Shown here: positions 54,701-62,900 of the stretch, in pieces
Layout of the letters: each line of letters opens with the position of its first letter
How positions within the stretch are numbered: position 1 is the first letter of the stretch
Assembly: GCA_037951165.1 (NCBI GenBank)
Contig: JBBDHG010000009.1
Location: 14,658,501 to 14,722,500, forward strand
Source of the DNA: Lophius americanus
Taxonomy: Eukaryota; Chordata; Actinopteri; Lophiiformes; Lophiidae
Reading direction: 5' to 3'
DNA length: 64,000 bases
Made by a program: the position numbers and the translations under genes
The notes under the pieces: model-generated
What the model saw: only the letters and a program-made list of their open reading frames with translations
Databases searched by the model: none
Told to the model about the DNA's origin: nothing

Positions 54701-55249
54701 GTGTTAATTCTTCACAATGCATTGAAGAAGGCTACAACAGGTAGCCTGAGTTAATGTCTTTATTAAAATGAAATGTCTGTCATGTTTTTTTCTTGTAGGT
54801 ATCGTGATTACCGCTACCCTCCCAACCATGAGGACAAGTACAACCACACGATGCAGTTCTGGCACATTCTGGCCGCCAAGCTGGCGTTCATCATCATCAT
54901 GGAGGTAAAACTAGGCGTACTGTGCTCTCGGCAGCTTCACTCACACAAATGCAAGTACAGTTCTGTGTGCAGCTTCCATTTTTGAGGTGAAACTCAATTG
55001 TTGTGCCTTCTTCCGATACAGCATGTGGTGTTCATGGTCAAGTTTTTCGTGGCGTGGATGATCCCTGACATTCCCTCTGACGTGAGGGCTCGGGTGAAGA
55101 GAGAGCGCTACCTGGTCCAGGAATATCTCCACAACTATGAAGTGGAGAAGCTGAAGCTCCAACTCAGCCAAAACGGCCAAAATGAGTGCACATGTGGACC
55201 CATGGACCCGTCTTTACCCCAGCATGAGGTGCTGTCAGAGTGCCTGTAG
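30762..55249 (+). CDS. ano5: Anoctamin-5 (TMEM16E); 22 coding exons, about 962 residues
   Basis: TMEM16 protein of muscle and bone intracellular membranes; human ANO5 loss causes limb-girdle muscular dystrophy and dominant changes cause gnathodiaphyseal dysplasia. Exons: 30762-30831, 36715-36782, 38368-38472, 38799-38840, 42367-42474, 44861-44929, 46918-47202, 47318-47437, 47610-47725, 47822-47956, 48059-48164, 48285-48345, 48436-48587, 49302-49376, 49774-50002, 50135-50313, 50425-50522, 51029-51159, 51944-52149, 52229-52428, 54799-54904, 55022-55249. All phases agree. Matches to human ANO5 include [69 protein letters not shown], and [20 protein letters not shown]. Helix 7-8 acids are present (Glu712, Glu715, Glu744, Asp748); helix 6 has Asn-Leu where TMEM16A has Asp-Glu, and human ANO5 shares that change. 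Human ANO5 is 913 residues; the extra length is a Ser-rich N-terminus. Exons 2-3 are the least certain. ano5a and ano5b cannot be told apart here. Confidence 0.93.
32010..32560 (-). mobile_element. Degenerate Tc1/mariner-like transposase remnant
   Basis: Minus-strand translation at 32164-32346 includes [18 protein letters not shown] followed by [11 protein letters not shown], matching the Tc1 phrase in which FHKxN..xTVKHGGGSVMVWGC precedes SGxGxLA. Sequence to the right (32500-32560) is like the reversed helix-turn-helix part of the same family. Stops and frameshifts are frequent, and no terminal inverted repeats were found, so it is a fossil. Confidence 0.55.
33820..34075. promoter_or_regulatory. 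GC-rich block in ano5 intron 1, possible internal promoter
   Basis: GC-rich sequence with several CpGs in an AT-rich intron. It has two inverted CCAAT boxes (ATTGG at 33943-33947 and 33999-34003), a GC-box-like CCCCGCCC at 33853-33860, and ATGCATAATCC at 33843-33853, which is shared with the ano5 promoter at 30525-30535. An alternative ano5 start or an antisense transcript could begin here; no exon confirms it. Confidence 0.35.
35080..35205 (+). repeat. Dispersed repeat fragment
   Basis: Contains GGATCCATTTCAAAATGTTA and then CACAAAGTTTCATGAAAATC plus CAAACAAACACACTGAC, a layout I recognise from a widespread teleost interspersed repeat. A related fragment lies at 5925-6010. Confidence 0.4.
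38562..38597. repeat. Perfect 13-base inverted repeat
   Basis: GGTCTCTGGTCTC at 38562-38574 and GAGACCAGAGACC at 38585-38597, ten-base loop, inside the ano5 intron just after exon 3. It is built from a GGTCTC simple motif, so it may be low-complexity in origin. Confidence 0.7.
39845..39935 (+). repeat. Dispersed repeat fragment (dead-end phrase family)
   Basis: Has TTTGCCCTGTGATGAACTGG and CAGCAGAGACAGGCTCCAGC, both typical of the common vertebrate repeat whose other end reads CCGCTTATCC. Located in the ano5 intron between exons 4 and 5. Confidence 0.5.
41277..41330 (+). repeat. CTCTCC-type pyrimidine repeat
   Basis: A run of CTCTCCCTCTCCCTCTCCC variants in the ano5 intron between exons 4 and 5. 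It produces serine/leucine-rich spurious open frames that should not be annotated as proteins. Confidence 0.75.
42550..42645 (+). repeat. Dispersed repeat with GATTAATC core
   Basis: AGAGCTGCAACTAATGACCA followed by GATTAATCTATTGATTA and ATTAATCGACTAATCAG, a phrase found in many fish genomes. It lies just after ano5 exon 5 in the intron. Confidence 0.5.
44615..44705 (+). repeat. Dispersed repeat, partner of 62518-62605
   Basis: CACTAGGGAGAGCTATGTAC then TTTCAACCTTTGGTTGCTAT. The copy in the slc17a6 intron reads CGCTAGGGGGAGCTATATGC then TGCAACCTTTGGCTGTCACT. Both are in the same orientation, about 18 kb apart. Confidence 0.55.
45318..45540 (+). repeat. Dispersed fish repeat
   Basis: Shows TTTTCTAGTCTGCTCGCCAA, GCGTTTTACAACACAATCC, CAGCCATTCGCACAGT and later GATCAAACCACCGACCTTC, the ordered landmarks of a very common teleost repeat. 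It lies in the ano5 intron between exons 6 and 7. Confidence 0.55.
45955..46555 (+). mobile_element. Degenerate LINE 3' end (RT thumb region)
   Basis: Translation near 46019-46070 reads [20 protein letters not shown], the segment after the RT palm in fish non-LTR elements. The frame at 46200-46544 continues with [14 protein letters not shown] and [15 protein letters not shown], the usual C-terminal signature of these polyproteins. Stops and frameshifts interrupt it. Same strand as ano5, within its intron between exons 6 and 7. Confidence 0.7.
53330..54160 (+). repeat. Dispersed fish repeat that includes a minisatellite
   Basis: Contains CAGCACTTGGCGACAGTGGC, CCTTTTAACAGGAAGATACC, GACTCAGGGTGGACGGCC and GCCATGACCGGTCGGG, ordered landmarks of a common fish repeat, followed by a GA run (53494-53530), an AAT run (53682-53700) and AAGTTAGTAACATGCATTAA. 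That last phrase is normally present once; here it is amplified (next entry). It lies in ano5 intron 20. Confidence 0.5.
53828..54151. repeat. 18-bp minisatellite, 18 units, with a 72-bp higher-order period
   Basis: Unit AGTAACATGCATTAATCC is repeated head to tail 18 times without insertions. The last eight units form two near-identical four-unit blocks (54008-54079 and 54080-54151), each with the same ordered variants (CATCC, CAACC, TGCACT, ATTAAC). Because 18 is a multiple of three, both strands give long repetitive open frames that are not genes. It lies within ano5 intron 20. Confidence 0.95.
54475..54705 (+). repeat. Dispersed repeat fragment
   Basis: Landmarks TCATGCTGGTTCTGATAGAA, AGGTGTAAGAAAACAAAG and the terminal GGTGGTTTTAATGTTATGGC followed by TGATCAATGTAG recall a common fish interspersed repeat that ends at this phrase. 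It lies about 100 bases before ano5 exon 21. Confidence 0.5.
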
Positions 55250-55369
55250 CCCAACGCCCTGCTGGTCCATCAGCTGGACATGATGGAAGAGCGTGAAGAA
55301 AGTCGTCCTACTTGTTCATTGATACCAATTCTGACCATCACTTTAATGTAGTGCGTGTGTTGAGTGTAA

Positions 55370-55400
<31 letters not shown>

Positions 55401-56695
55401 GAACTGAACTATTTAAATAGAGGTTGCCTTATGTGCCGATAGCGGACATGCACACAGGTGAACGATGCATGCTGAATCTTGAGACACAAGAATTTAAACC
55501 TCTGCTGGAATCATTTTGCTGAGGATGATCAAAACCTGCTGCCAGGAAAGACAGGTGATATACTCATGTATTTAAGTGCCACTATCAGTAACCAAAGAAT
55601 GAATATATTAATATATCACACACTTATTATTGGCGGACGATGATTTTGGAAAGTGAGAGGTTGTTTGAAGAGTTGCCTTACGCAGTTGTATGAGTTGCTC
55701 TGTACTTTAAGTTTATCTTCAGCAGCTACTGCAACAACTGTGGGCATTGATTTTCCTCATGTCGCCACTGACTGAGGACCCATGTATACTAAAATCTCTA
55801 GCTTTTGATGAAGACAAATCAGTGCCGCCGTGACTACTGTGAGCGAGGTCAGATTCCGGCCAGTTTTTGAGCAGCTGGCGCCTGTTGACCGTCCACAGCG
55901 AGACCTTTTTCCTGGAGATGAGAGGTGAAAGCGCGGAGAGTGAAGGGATCCTTTTTTAATGTGCCTCTGTTTACCAACATGTCAGCGCTAATGAAAGCCT
56001 GCTCCTGCCTACAGAACCATGTTTGCTCCGTCACAAAAGCACATCAGCCATCGCCTCCTGCCTCTGGTCTCCTCAGCTGCGTCCGTGGAGGGGAAGACAA
56101 ACTCATTCTTCTTTTTTTTTAAGTTTGCACGAAGCACTTATTGAGATGCGACTAACAAATCCTAAAGTTGTCTGGGAAATTGTCACAACACTAACTTCAT
56201 AGACATCAGTGTTTTTAGAAAGCAGTGTGTTTATTTAGGTGGAACAACTGTACTGTATGTAAGAAGGAGCTGACAGTTTAGATATTTATATTGTGCTTAG
56301 CAACAACAGGGAAAAGGTGAAGCTTCTTATTTTGAGATTGTATGGAGGATATTTCCTGTTTATTACGCTGCCTACATAGAAGTACGTTTTGATGAAGTAT
56401 CTGAAGTTTCCCTCTACTCAGTTAAACTCCTGCCTGTCGATGCCTTAATACATCTGATACTTTTTTTCTATGATGTTTCACTCTTCGCTTTTATGTCTTT
56501 TATTATGCTTTGGTATTATTTAATTTTATATATACCCACGATTGTAAAAAATGTCAAACCTGTTTACTGTATGCTCAAAGTTACAATTTCATTCATTCGT
56601 TTCGGACTTCTTCTTTTTTTTTTTTAATTGGCTTGTATCCAATTGTATTGTAAGCTTAATCAAATCTCCAAAATAAAATACCAGTTTGGATCAGT
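55250..56695 (+). other. 3' UTR of ano5
   Basis: About 1.4 kb between the ano5 stop codon and an AATAAA at 56672-56677. It contains a CA-rich run at 55369-55400 and no alternative coding exon. The next gene starts within about 200 bases. Confidence 0.55.
56672..56677 (+). terminator. Candidate polyadenylation signal of ano5
   Basis: AATAAA about 1.42 kb after the ano5 stop codon, the first good canonical signal in the downstream sequence before the receptor gene. Confidence 0.5.
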
Positions 56696-56865
56696 CCTGA
56701 GTTCTGTGGACCATCAGCTCCTTAGATGCTGCTCTCATAACAGATGGTCTGAGAGAACGCTGATAGCTGCTCTGTGTTTGCTCTCACCTGTGGGTGTGTT
56801 TTACACCAACTAGTGTTAGAATGCTTGTTTCACTGGGCACTCAGAGAAGCCACTACAACAAAGAC

Positions 56866-58053
56866 ATGGGCAACACTCAGGTTCAGGTAGGTCGAGAAGA
56901 TTTCCCTATGCTCCTCTGAGGCCATGTTTAAAGTTTTAAAAATGAAACTTGACTCCAAGTTGAAACTTTGCTTGTGACCTGCCAGCCTCCAGAAGAACCT
57001 TTCTGCCGCCTGGACACTCACAATGCTCTACCAGTGGTCCAGCTCTACGTGATGCCCTCCTTCTTTCTGGTGGTGCTCACCCTCGGGCTTCCCCTCAACC
57101 TGCTCTCCCTCTGGGTTTTCTTGCACCGTCTGCGGCGCTGGACCCGCAGCACCGTGTTCCTCTTCAACTTGACTCTGGCTGACACCTCCTGGCTCCTGGC
57201 CTTGCCCTTCCTCATCAACTATCACCTGGACCACCTGTACTGGAGGGTGGGGCTGACGCTCTGCAAAGGTGTGAGGATGTTCTACCACAACTACTTTTAT
57301 CTCAGCATCTTCTTTGTCACCTGCATCAGTGTAGACCGCTACCTGGCCATCGTGCACCCACTGCGATCTCTGGTTCTGCTGGGCCGGAGGCAGACGTGCC
57401 TGCTGTGCGTGGCGGTGTGGGTGTCCACGCTGCTCCTCAGCATACCTGTTGCTTCCATGACTACGATTCAAACCTGCCCCGACAGTAACCGCACCATCTG
57501 CAGCCTGTACATACTGCTGGACGAAACAGGCGAGAGCCTCCCCTACTCCGTCGTGTGCACCATCTTCGGCTTTCTCCTCCCGCTGCTCTCCATCTGTTAC
57601 TGCGGCCTCCGCAGCGTCAGAGAGCTGCGCCACCGCCGCTGCTGCCGCCCCGACCCTCACCACAAGCAGCGGCGGCTGCGGAGGGTGCTGAGCGCTGCGC
57701 TGGTGCTCTTCGCCCTTTTTTACCTACCCTACCATCTGAGCCGCAACGCCTCCATCATCATTCGGACGATCTACCCGGATAGCCCGGCCTCGTGGCGTCA
57801 GGCGGACCTGGCCTTCGTGCTGGAGATGTGCCTCTGCAGCTTCATCACGTGCATCAATCCTCTGTTCAGCTGCTTCATAGGGGGGCATTTCAGGAGGGAG
57901 TTTCAGGCCACATTTGGTGTCCTGTTTTCCCACTGCTCACGCGCACAGGTAGCATCACTGACATCTAAGAGGACCCGCATGATGATGAAGCCGAGGCAGG
58001 GGATTCCTACTGTCACGCCGGCGTGCGCCATACCTGTGCCCAGATCCTTGTGA
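56866..58053 (+). CDS. P2Y-like class A G-protein-coupled receptor, 362 residues, two coding exons
   Basis: Seven-helix plasma-membrane receptor of the purinergic-type branch. Exons: 56866-56886 (MGNTQVQ) and 56986-58053, joined at CAG|GTAGGT and CTGCCAG in phase 0. The unspliced reading has no ATG before helix 1 and would need a TTG at 56968, so the spliced model is preferred; an in-frame upstream ATG at 56821 would add 15 residues. Class A landmarks: Asn45 (1.50), Asp73 (2.50), Cys100 paired with Cys179, Asp124-Arg125-Tyr126, Trp152, Pro206 and Pro255. TM6 has HLSR (His257, Arg260), the HxxR pattern shared by P2Y nucleotide receptors and relatives such as SUCNR1 and OXGR1. An N-glycosylation site, Asn175, lies in loop 2. 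The NPxxY motif reads NPLFS (298-302), replacing the Tyr with Ser. Ligand and orthologue are not identifiable by eye. Confidence 0.82.
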
Positions 58054-58135
58054 ACAAACCAGGAACGTTCTGGTGTGAAACTTCATCAAAACGCAATATA
58101 TTGAGGATTTCTTAGGAAATCATCATGTAAAGTAA

Positions 58136-58141
58136 AATAAA
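58136..58141 (+). terminator. Candidate polyadenylation signal of the receptor gene
   Basis: AATAAA 83 bases after the receptor stop codon, giving a very short 3' UTR. Later AATAAA matches exist in this AT-rich stretch. Confidence 0.45.
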
Positions 58142-58379
58142 CACGATACCATCACGTAAGACTTGGAATGGAATGCAAAAACAAGGTTCAGTCAAATCGA
58201 ATTTGATACAAATTCATATTGTTATGTTAGAATAATCTATCTTGGAAAGTATTTCCACGTATTAAATGACTTTCTTCCAGCAATTCTGTTGAACAAAGTT
58301 GATTTATTTGGGGAAGATAAATTCCATTTGTTAGGGTACTTTCACTGCTGGACAATAAGTCAGGCGAACCAATGAAATA

Positions 58380-58995
58380 AAGTTGAAACCAATCCAATTT
58401 CTTGACCCTAATAAATTAGATTGATCCAATCCAATTACATTAAGTTACACTTACATGATTCTTAATACAGAAAGAAACTCATACAATACAAATAAAATAA
58501 ATTGGCCAGCTGTAACATTTTACTTGAACCTAACATGTATTTTGTATGAAATCATTTTATGTTTGCAAGATAAAAGTGATTACATCATGTATGATTTGAA
58601 TACAATTCAACAACTTTAACTAGATTAATTCAAGCTGGCATAAACTGATCCGAAAGAGATTCTACATAAGTTTGTCTTGTTTTGCATCCACTCTTGATGC
58701 AAATGATTGAAACTAAAAAAATACTGTTTGTGTTCAAATCGTTTCCCTTCAACAGACCCTTTTTTATGAATGAAATCATTAATTTAGCACTAAGATAATA
58801 AACTCAAGTTTATTGGTTAGATAAACTCCATTTAGTAGCCGAATTTGACTACTACAAAATTAGTTGGACCAACCCTTTTGAATTAAAGTTGGAATCAATC
58901 CAATTAACTGAGTTGAATCACCCCTAATAAATTAGACTGACCCAACCGAAGTGCGTCTAGTTAGACCAACACAATTGCTTAATAGTGAAAGAAAC
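58380..58995. repeat. Two diverged direct copies of an AT-rich block
   Basis: 58380-58480 and about 58880-58995 share an ordered series of phrases: AGTTG then AATCAATCCAAT or ACCAATCCAAT, CCTAATAAATTAGA with TTGA or CTGA, and later GAAAGAAACT. The copies are about 500 bases apart in the same orientation, with large differences. No coding content is visible between them. Confidence 0.5.
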
Positions 58996-59361
58996 TGATT
59001 TAATCATGCAGAAATGCTTTGTATTATATCAAAAAGTTAATGAAAAGACTCTTTTTTTTGTAGGTTAATAAAGGTGAATAAAGTTCATGTAACTAAGAAT
59101 GGTTTCCATCTCCTTTATCCATCAGCTGAGTTTTTGCTGTACATCCTGACACAACACTGCCTCTGCGTGGTTGGCTGCATCCACATGTCTGATCCCACAT
59201 GCGACAGCAGCATGCTTCTTTTTTACAGTGGAGAAATAATAGGCTACACATTTAGCAAGGTTTGGGGACAATATCTATTTTCACGTTTGAAAAAAACACA
59301 ACTGTATATGGAGCAGGTCAAATCGGAAGACAGATAAAGGGATGTAGGGATAGTGAAGGGC

Positions 59362-59376
59362 GGGGGGGGGGGGGGG
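59362..59376 (+). repeat. G15 homopolymer
   Basis: Fifteen consecutive G after GAAGGGC, about 600 bases upstream of the slc17a6 start codon. Together with the purine tract at 59521 it makes the upstream region strongly G-rich on the plus strand. Confidence 0.95.
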
Positions 59377-59520
59377 TCTTTGTTTGAGCGGCTGTCTTTT
59401 TTTATTTATCCTGGAATATGTTTATGTTCTCTGAGATATAAGTGAAGTCGGTGGAGGGTCTTGTGTAATTATTGTGTCCGCTGATAGATTTTGGAGTGTT
59501 GGTTGAATGAGAGGAGAGGA

Positions 59521-59551
59521 GGGGGGAGGGGGGGAGGGGGAGGAGGAGGGG
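59521..59551 (+). promoter_or_regulatory. G-quadruplex-type purine tract upstream of slc17a6
   Basis: At least four G-runs of three or more separated by single A residues (G6 A G7 A G5 A, then GG A GG A G4). This meets the usual G3+N1-7 rule. It lies roughly 430 bases before the ATG, in the likely promoter or 5' UTR. Confidence 0.65.
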
Positions 59552-59589
59552 CGCGCGCTGCTAAGAGCTGCTGACGGGCAGGTGAGCCG

Positions 59590-59611
59590 TGCGCTGTCCG
59601 TTACTGCTGAA
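59590..59611 (-). promoter_or_regulatory. RE1/NRSE-like site (REST binding) near slc17a6
   Basis: Plus-strand GCGCTGTCC (59591-59599) and TGCTGAA (59605-59611) are the two half-sites of the RE1 element in reverse orientation; the canonical form has four bases between them and this has five. REST silences neuronal genes outside neurons, and slc17a6 is a neuronal gene, so the position is sensible. The extra base makes function uncertain. Confidence 0.35.
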
Positions 59612-59982
59612 ACCTCCGGCTGCTGCTCACCGGAGATCCTCAACATCCTGATTTCTTCCACTCAAGAGTCATCAAAAAAAGCTGTGAAAGCGTAAACTTG
59701 GATTTGCTGTTGTAGCGGGCTGGATCGTAAAATGGCATTGCACGGATTAACATTGCGCAAGGCAGGAGCGGACTTATTCCACTGGTGTTTTGTGGCTGTG
59801 GGAGCTTCCCTCTCAGGCTGAACGTGTTTCCACACTTTCTCCATTTTCCTCCTGATCTACCCAGGACAACGAGGCGTTCTACAAGAGCGAGGCGCGTTAT
59901 CGGGATTAACACCTTAACGATATGCTCGTTAATGCAGCCCATCCATTTGGTATAGCATTGTAAAAAATACGACAATCTGGAA

Positions 59983-62900
59983 ATGGAGCCAGGAAAGGAG
60001 GGATCTCTCCCCACCGCTAAAGAGGGATTGAAACAAATTGCAGGAAAGGCCCTCGGTAACCTGTACAGGTAAAGCCAATACTTTTTTTTTTTTTTAAATC
60101 TCTGCAAGGATCTTAATCACAGAATGATATTTATTTATGACATACAAATATCCAGCTGTGAGCATCACGTTTAAAACGTGCAATGACTTTAAATGCGCTC
60201 ATTAGTGAGAATAAGGATGAACTGAGGAGAGACATCTCTTCTTTATGGGAAGAATCATGGACAGGATGCTGGAAGAGGAGTCAGTGTGTCCCAGAATATT
60301 TAAGGATCAGATATTTCCCAGGAGGATGATCCCTTCCATCAGCAGCTGTGGGTGTTTTTTAATAATTAATGAAACAGAGCGAGTCGTGACACAAGGTCGA
60401 AGGATATCTATTACCTTATGAATTCATCTGTATTAATTCCAAATCAATGGACTTCGTATGATTTGTCTAATTTCTTTATGCTTACAGAAGGTTAAGTGAA
60501 ATGTAGCCCATGGGAAAGACAAGATAAACAGATTGAAATTAGAAAAAGGAGGTGATAGGGGGAAGATCCGTTGGTATGATGTCAAAAATTACTATGTTTC
60601 AGTGCGATAAAATAATTATACGTTAAAAAAAAGAAAGATTCTCCTTCACTATTTAAAAAAAAACGTTATCTATCAGCATATTTGATTTTACATTAAGATT
60701 TAACATAACATCTTATTCGTCTATTTTTTGCTCTTTAAATGTATTTCAGCTTGAGTCCGAGCTGTCACACAAAAACGTGACTCTAAGCTGTGAAAGAAAA
60801 AAACGTGTTGGTTTGATTGAAGCTGTTAGGGGCCTACTGCTGCTGGATGAGGCCTTCACATTCCAGCATTTCATTTTCAAATTAACCTCATATCTCTCTG
60901 CACGAATGTCACATGATATTTCGCCAAAGCTATATTTATGAGGGCTGCACTCATTTATAGAATAATAATGTCAAAATGATCTCTAAAACAGCGACGAGGC
61001 TGATGTTGCTGCAATGCGGTATTAAGGTCGTTTTGCTTTTGCTTGCAAATGAGTATTTCTTTGATAGTAGCATAAAGAATTTCTTTAGGAATCCAAGAAA
61101 AAAAATGCAGTTTGTAGCACGTTAAAATAATGGAATGATTGCTGAGGCCGTTTGCTTATTTAGAGAGATATAAAATCATTTCTTCGTTAGTATGAGATGT
61201 ATAACACTTTTAAGGTGCAGTCAAATAAATGCATGATTTTTTTTTTTTTAATGTTTGGCAAAATTTCGACAAAATCCTAAAGGCTATTTTTTCAACTAAC
61301 ATCCTCAAAGCAGCTCGATCCACCCGCTTGATTTCATGCATCCAAGAGCTTCAACGTAAAAACGAGCATGTGGGGGGTTTGTCGTGCAGGAGGCTGGAGA
61401 AGCGGCAGCAGACAGGTGAGGCGATCGAGCTGACTGAGGATGGGAGACCCGCTGCTGAGCAGGAGCGGAAGACGCCCCTGTGCGACTGCACGTGCTTCGG
61501 GCTCCCGCGCAGATACATCATCGCCGTGCTGAGCGGGATCGGATTCTGCATCTCCTTCGGTATCCGCTGTAACTTGGGTGTGGCCATCGTAAGCATGGTC
61601 AATAACAGCACCATTCATCAAAACGGCAAGATCATCATCAAAGAGGTGCCTGCAAACCCCGCCCCCTAACCTCACACCTCCGCGAGCCCTGGTGCCTCGT
61701 GGCCACTAGAGAGAAGGCAGAGATTTTTGGTTTAACACACTTTAGATAACTTTAATTAATGCAATGTACCTTAAAATATACTTCAGATTTTGGATGCGGG
61801 AATTATTGTAGTTTAAGTAGAGAAACAGAATTGTAACCTGTTCTATTCAATGGCTTTTTTTTAAGCATAACCTGAATCACATACCTAAAATAAACATAAA
61901 ATAATAAAATAGTTCCATAACTATCCGGTGTATTTATAAAATCTTGTTATCTATGGACAGGTACGACATAAAAAAAAAAAAATTTCAGTGTCAGTCTAAT
62001 ATGCTAGTTATTATGTGTGAGTAACAGAATGAAATAGAATGGAACAGTTATTGTATTTACAATAAAATGTGATTATTACTTCTGTCAGTGCATAATGAAA
62101 TAAAACACCACAATAATTCCACAATCGAAATTCACTAAATGACATTCAGTAAAAACATAGAATAAAAAAATATCCCTTATCATCATCAAAATGTACCAAA
62201 AAAATACATAAAAATGTTAAGTGTCAGAAATGTAAAGCGTTGTTCAGAGACATAAAAGTATCACATCACTTAACTTATAGGATATACCAGAGAAAAACAC
62301 ACATTTTTGTGACCTCATTTGATCAAAAAATAAAATCATTTGATTATATATTATATTTCTTTTATATATTACAACACCATGTAAAACAATCAGCATCAAA
62401 TGTGATAGAAACACATCAATGTTATTGTGCACAGTCTTTTCATGGAATAGGCCAGGGAGTATTCTAAAAAAAAAGTGCCAAAGCTGAAATGACCCAAGAG
62501 AGGGATTTTGTACGCAAAACACGACAGTGTTCGCTAGGGGGAGCTATATGCACTTACTGCAACCTTTGGCTGTCACTATATCAATGTTAATATTCAAATC
62601 TAGCAATGTGCACGTTAAAAATATTGATAAAAATATAGTTTTACTTATAGGTAGGAGCCGGATTATGGCCCTGTTAGAGGAACAAGTTAATTTCATTAGT
62701 GATTTATTAGTGACCGCTGATATTTCCACCAGTGTTTCTGTAAAAGTGTTGAATTATCAAAACAGAGGCATTTATTGAAACACTTCTTAGCTGAATAGAC
62801 AGCATTTTGATTTAGCAAATATTAAATATGTTTAAATAGAACATGTAATGAAAATGTGTCTTTATGCATGTGTTTATGAAAGAAAGCAAAATTCAACTGG

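Noticed and set aside
56968..56985. Receptor start at 56968
   Set aside because: The codon there is TTG, and it lies inside the predicted intron; the spliced ATG model is better.
57028..57663. Minus-strand 211-residue open frame
   Set aside because: Antisense shadow of the GC-rich receptor exon; low-complexity composition and no homology.
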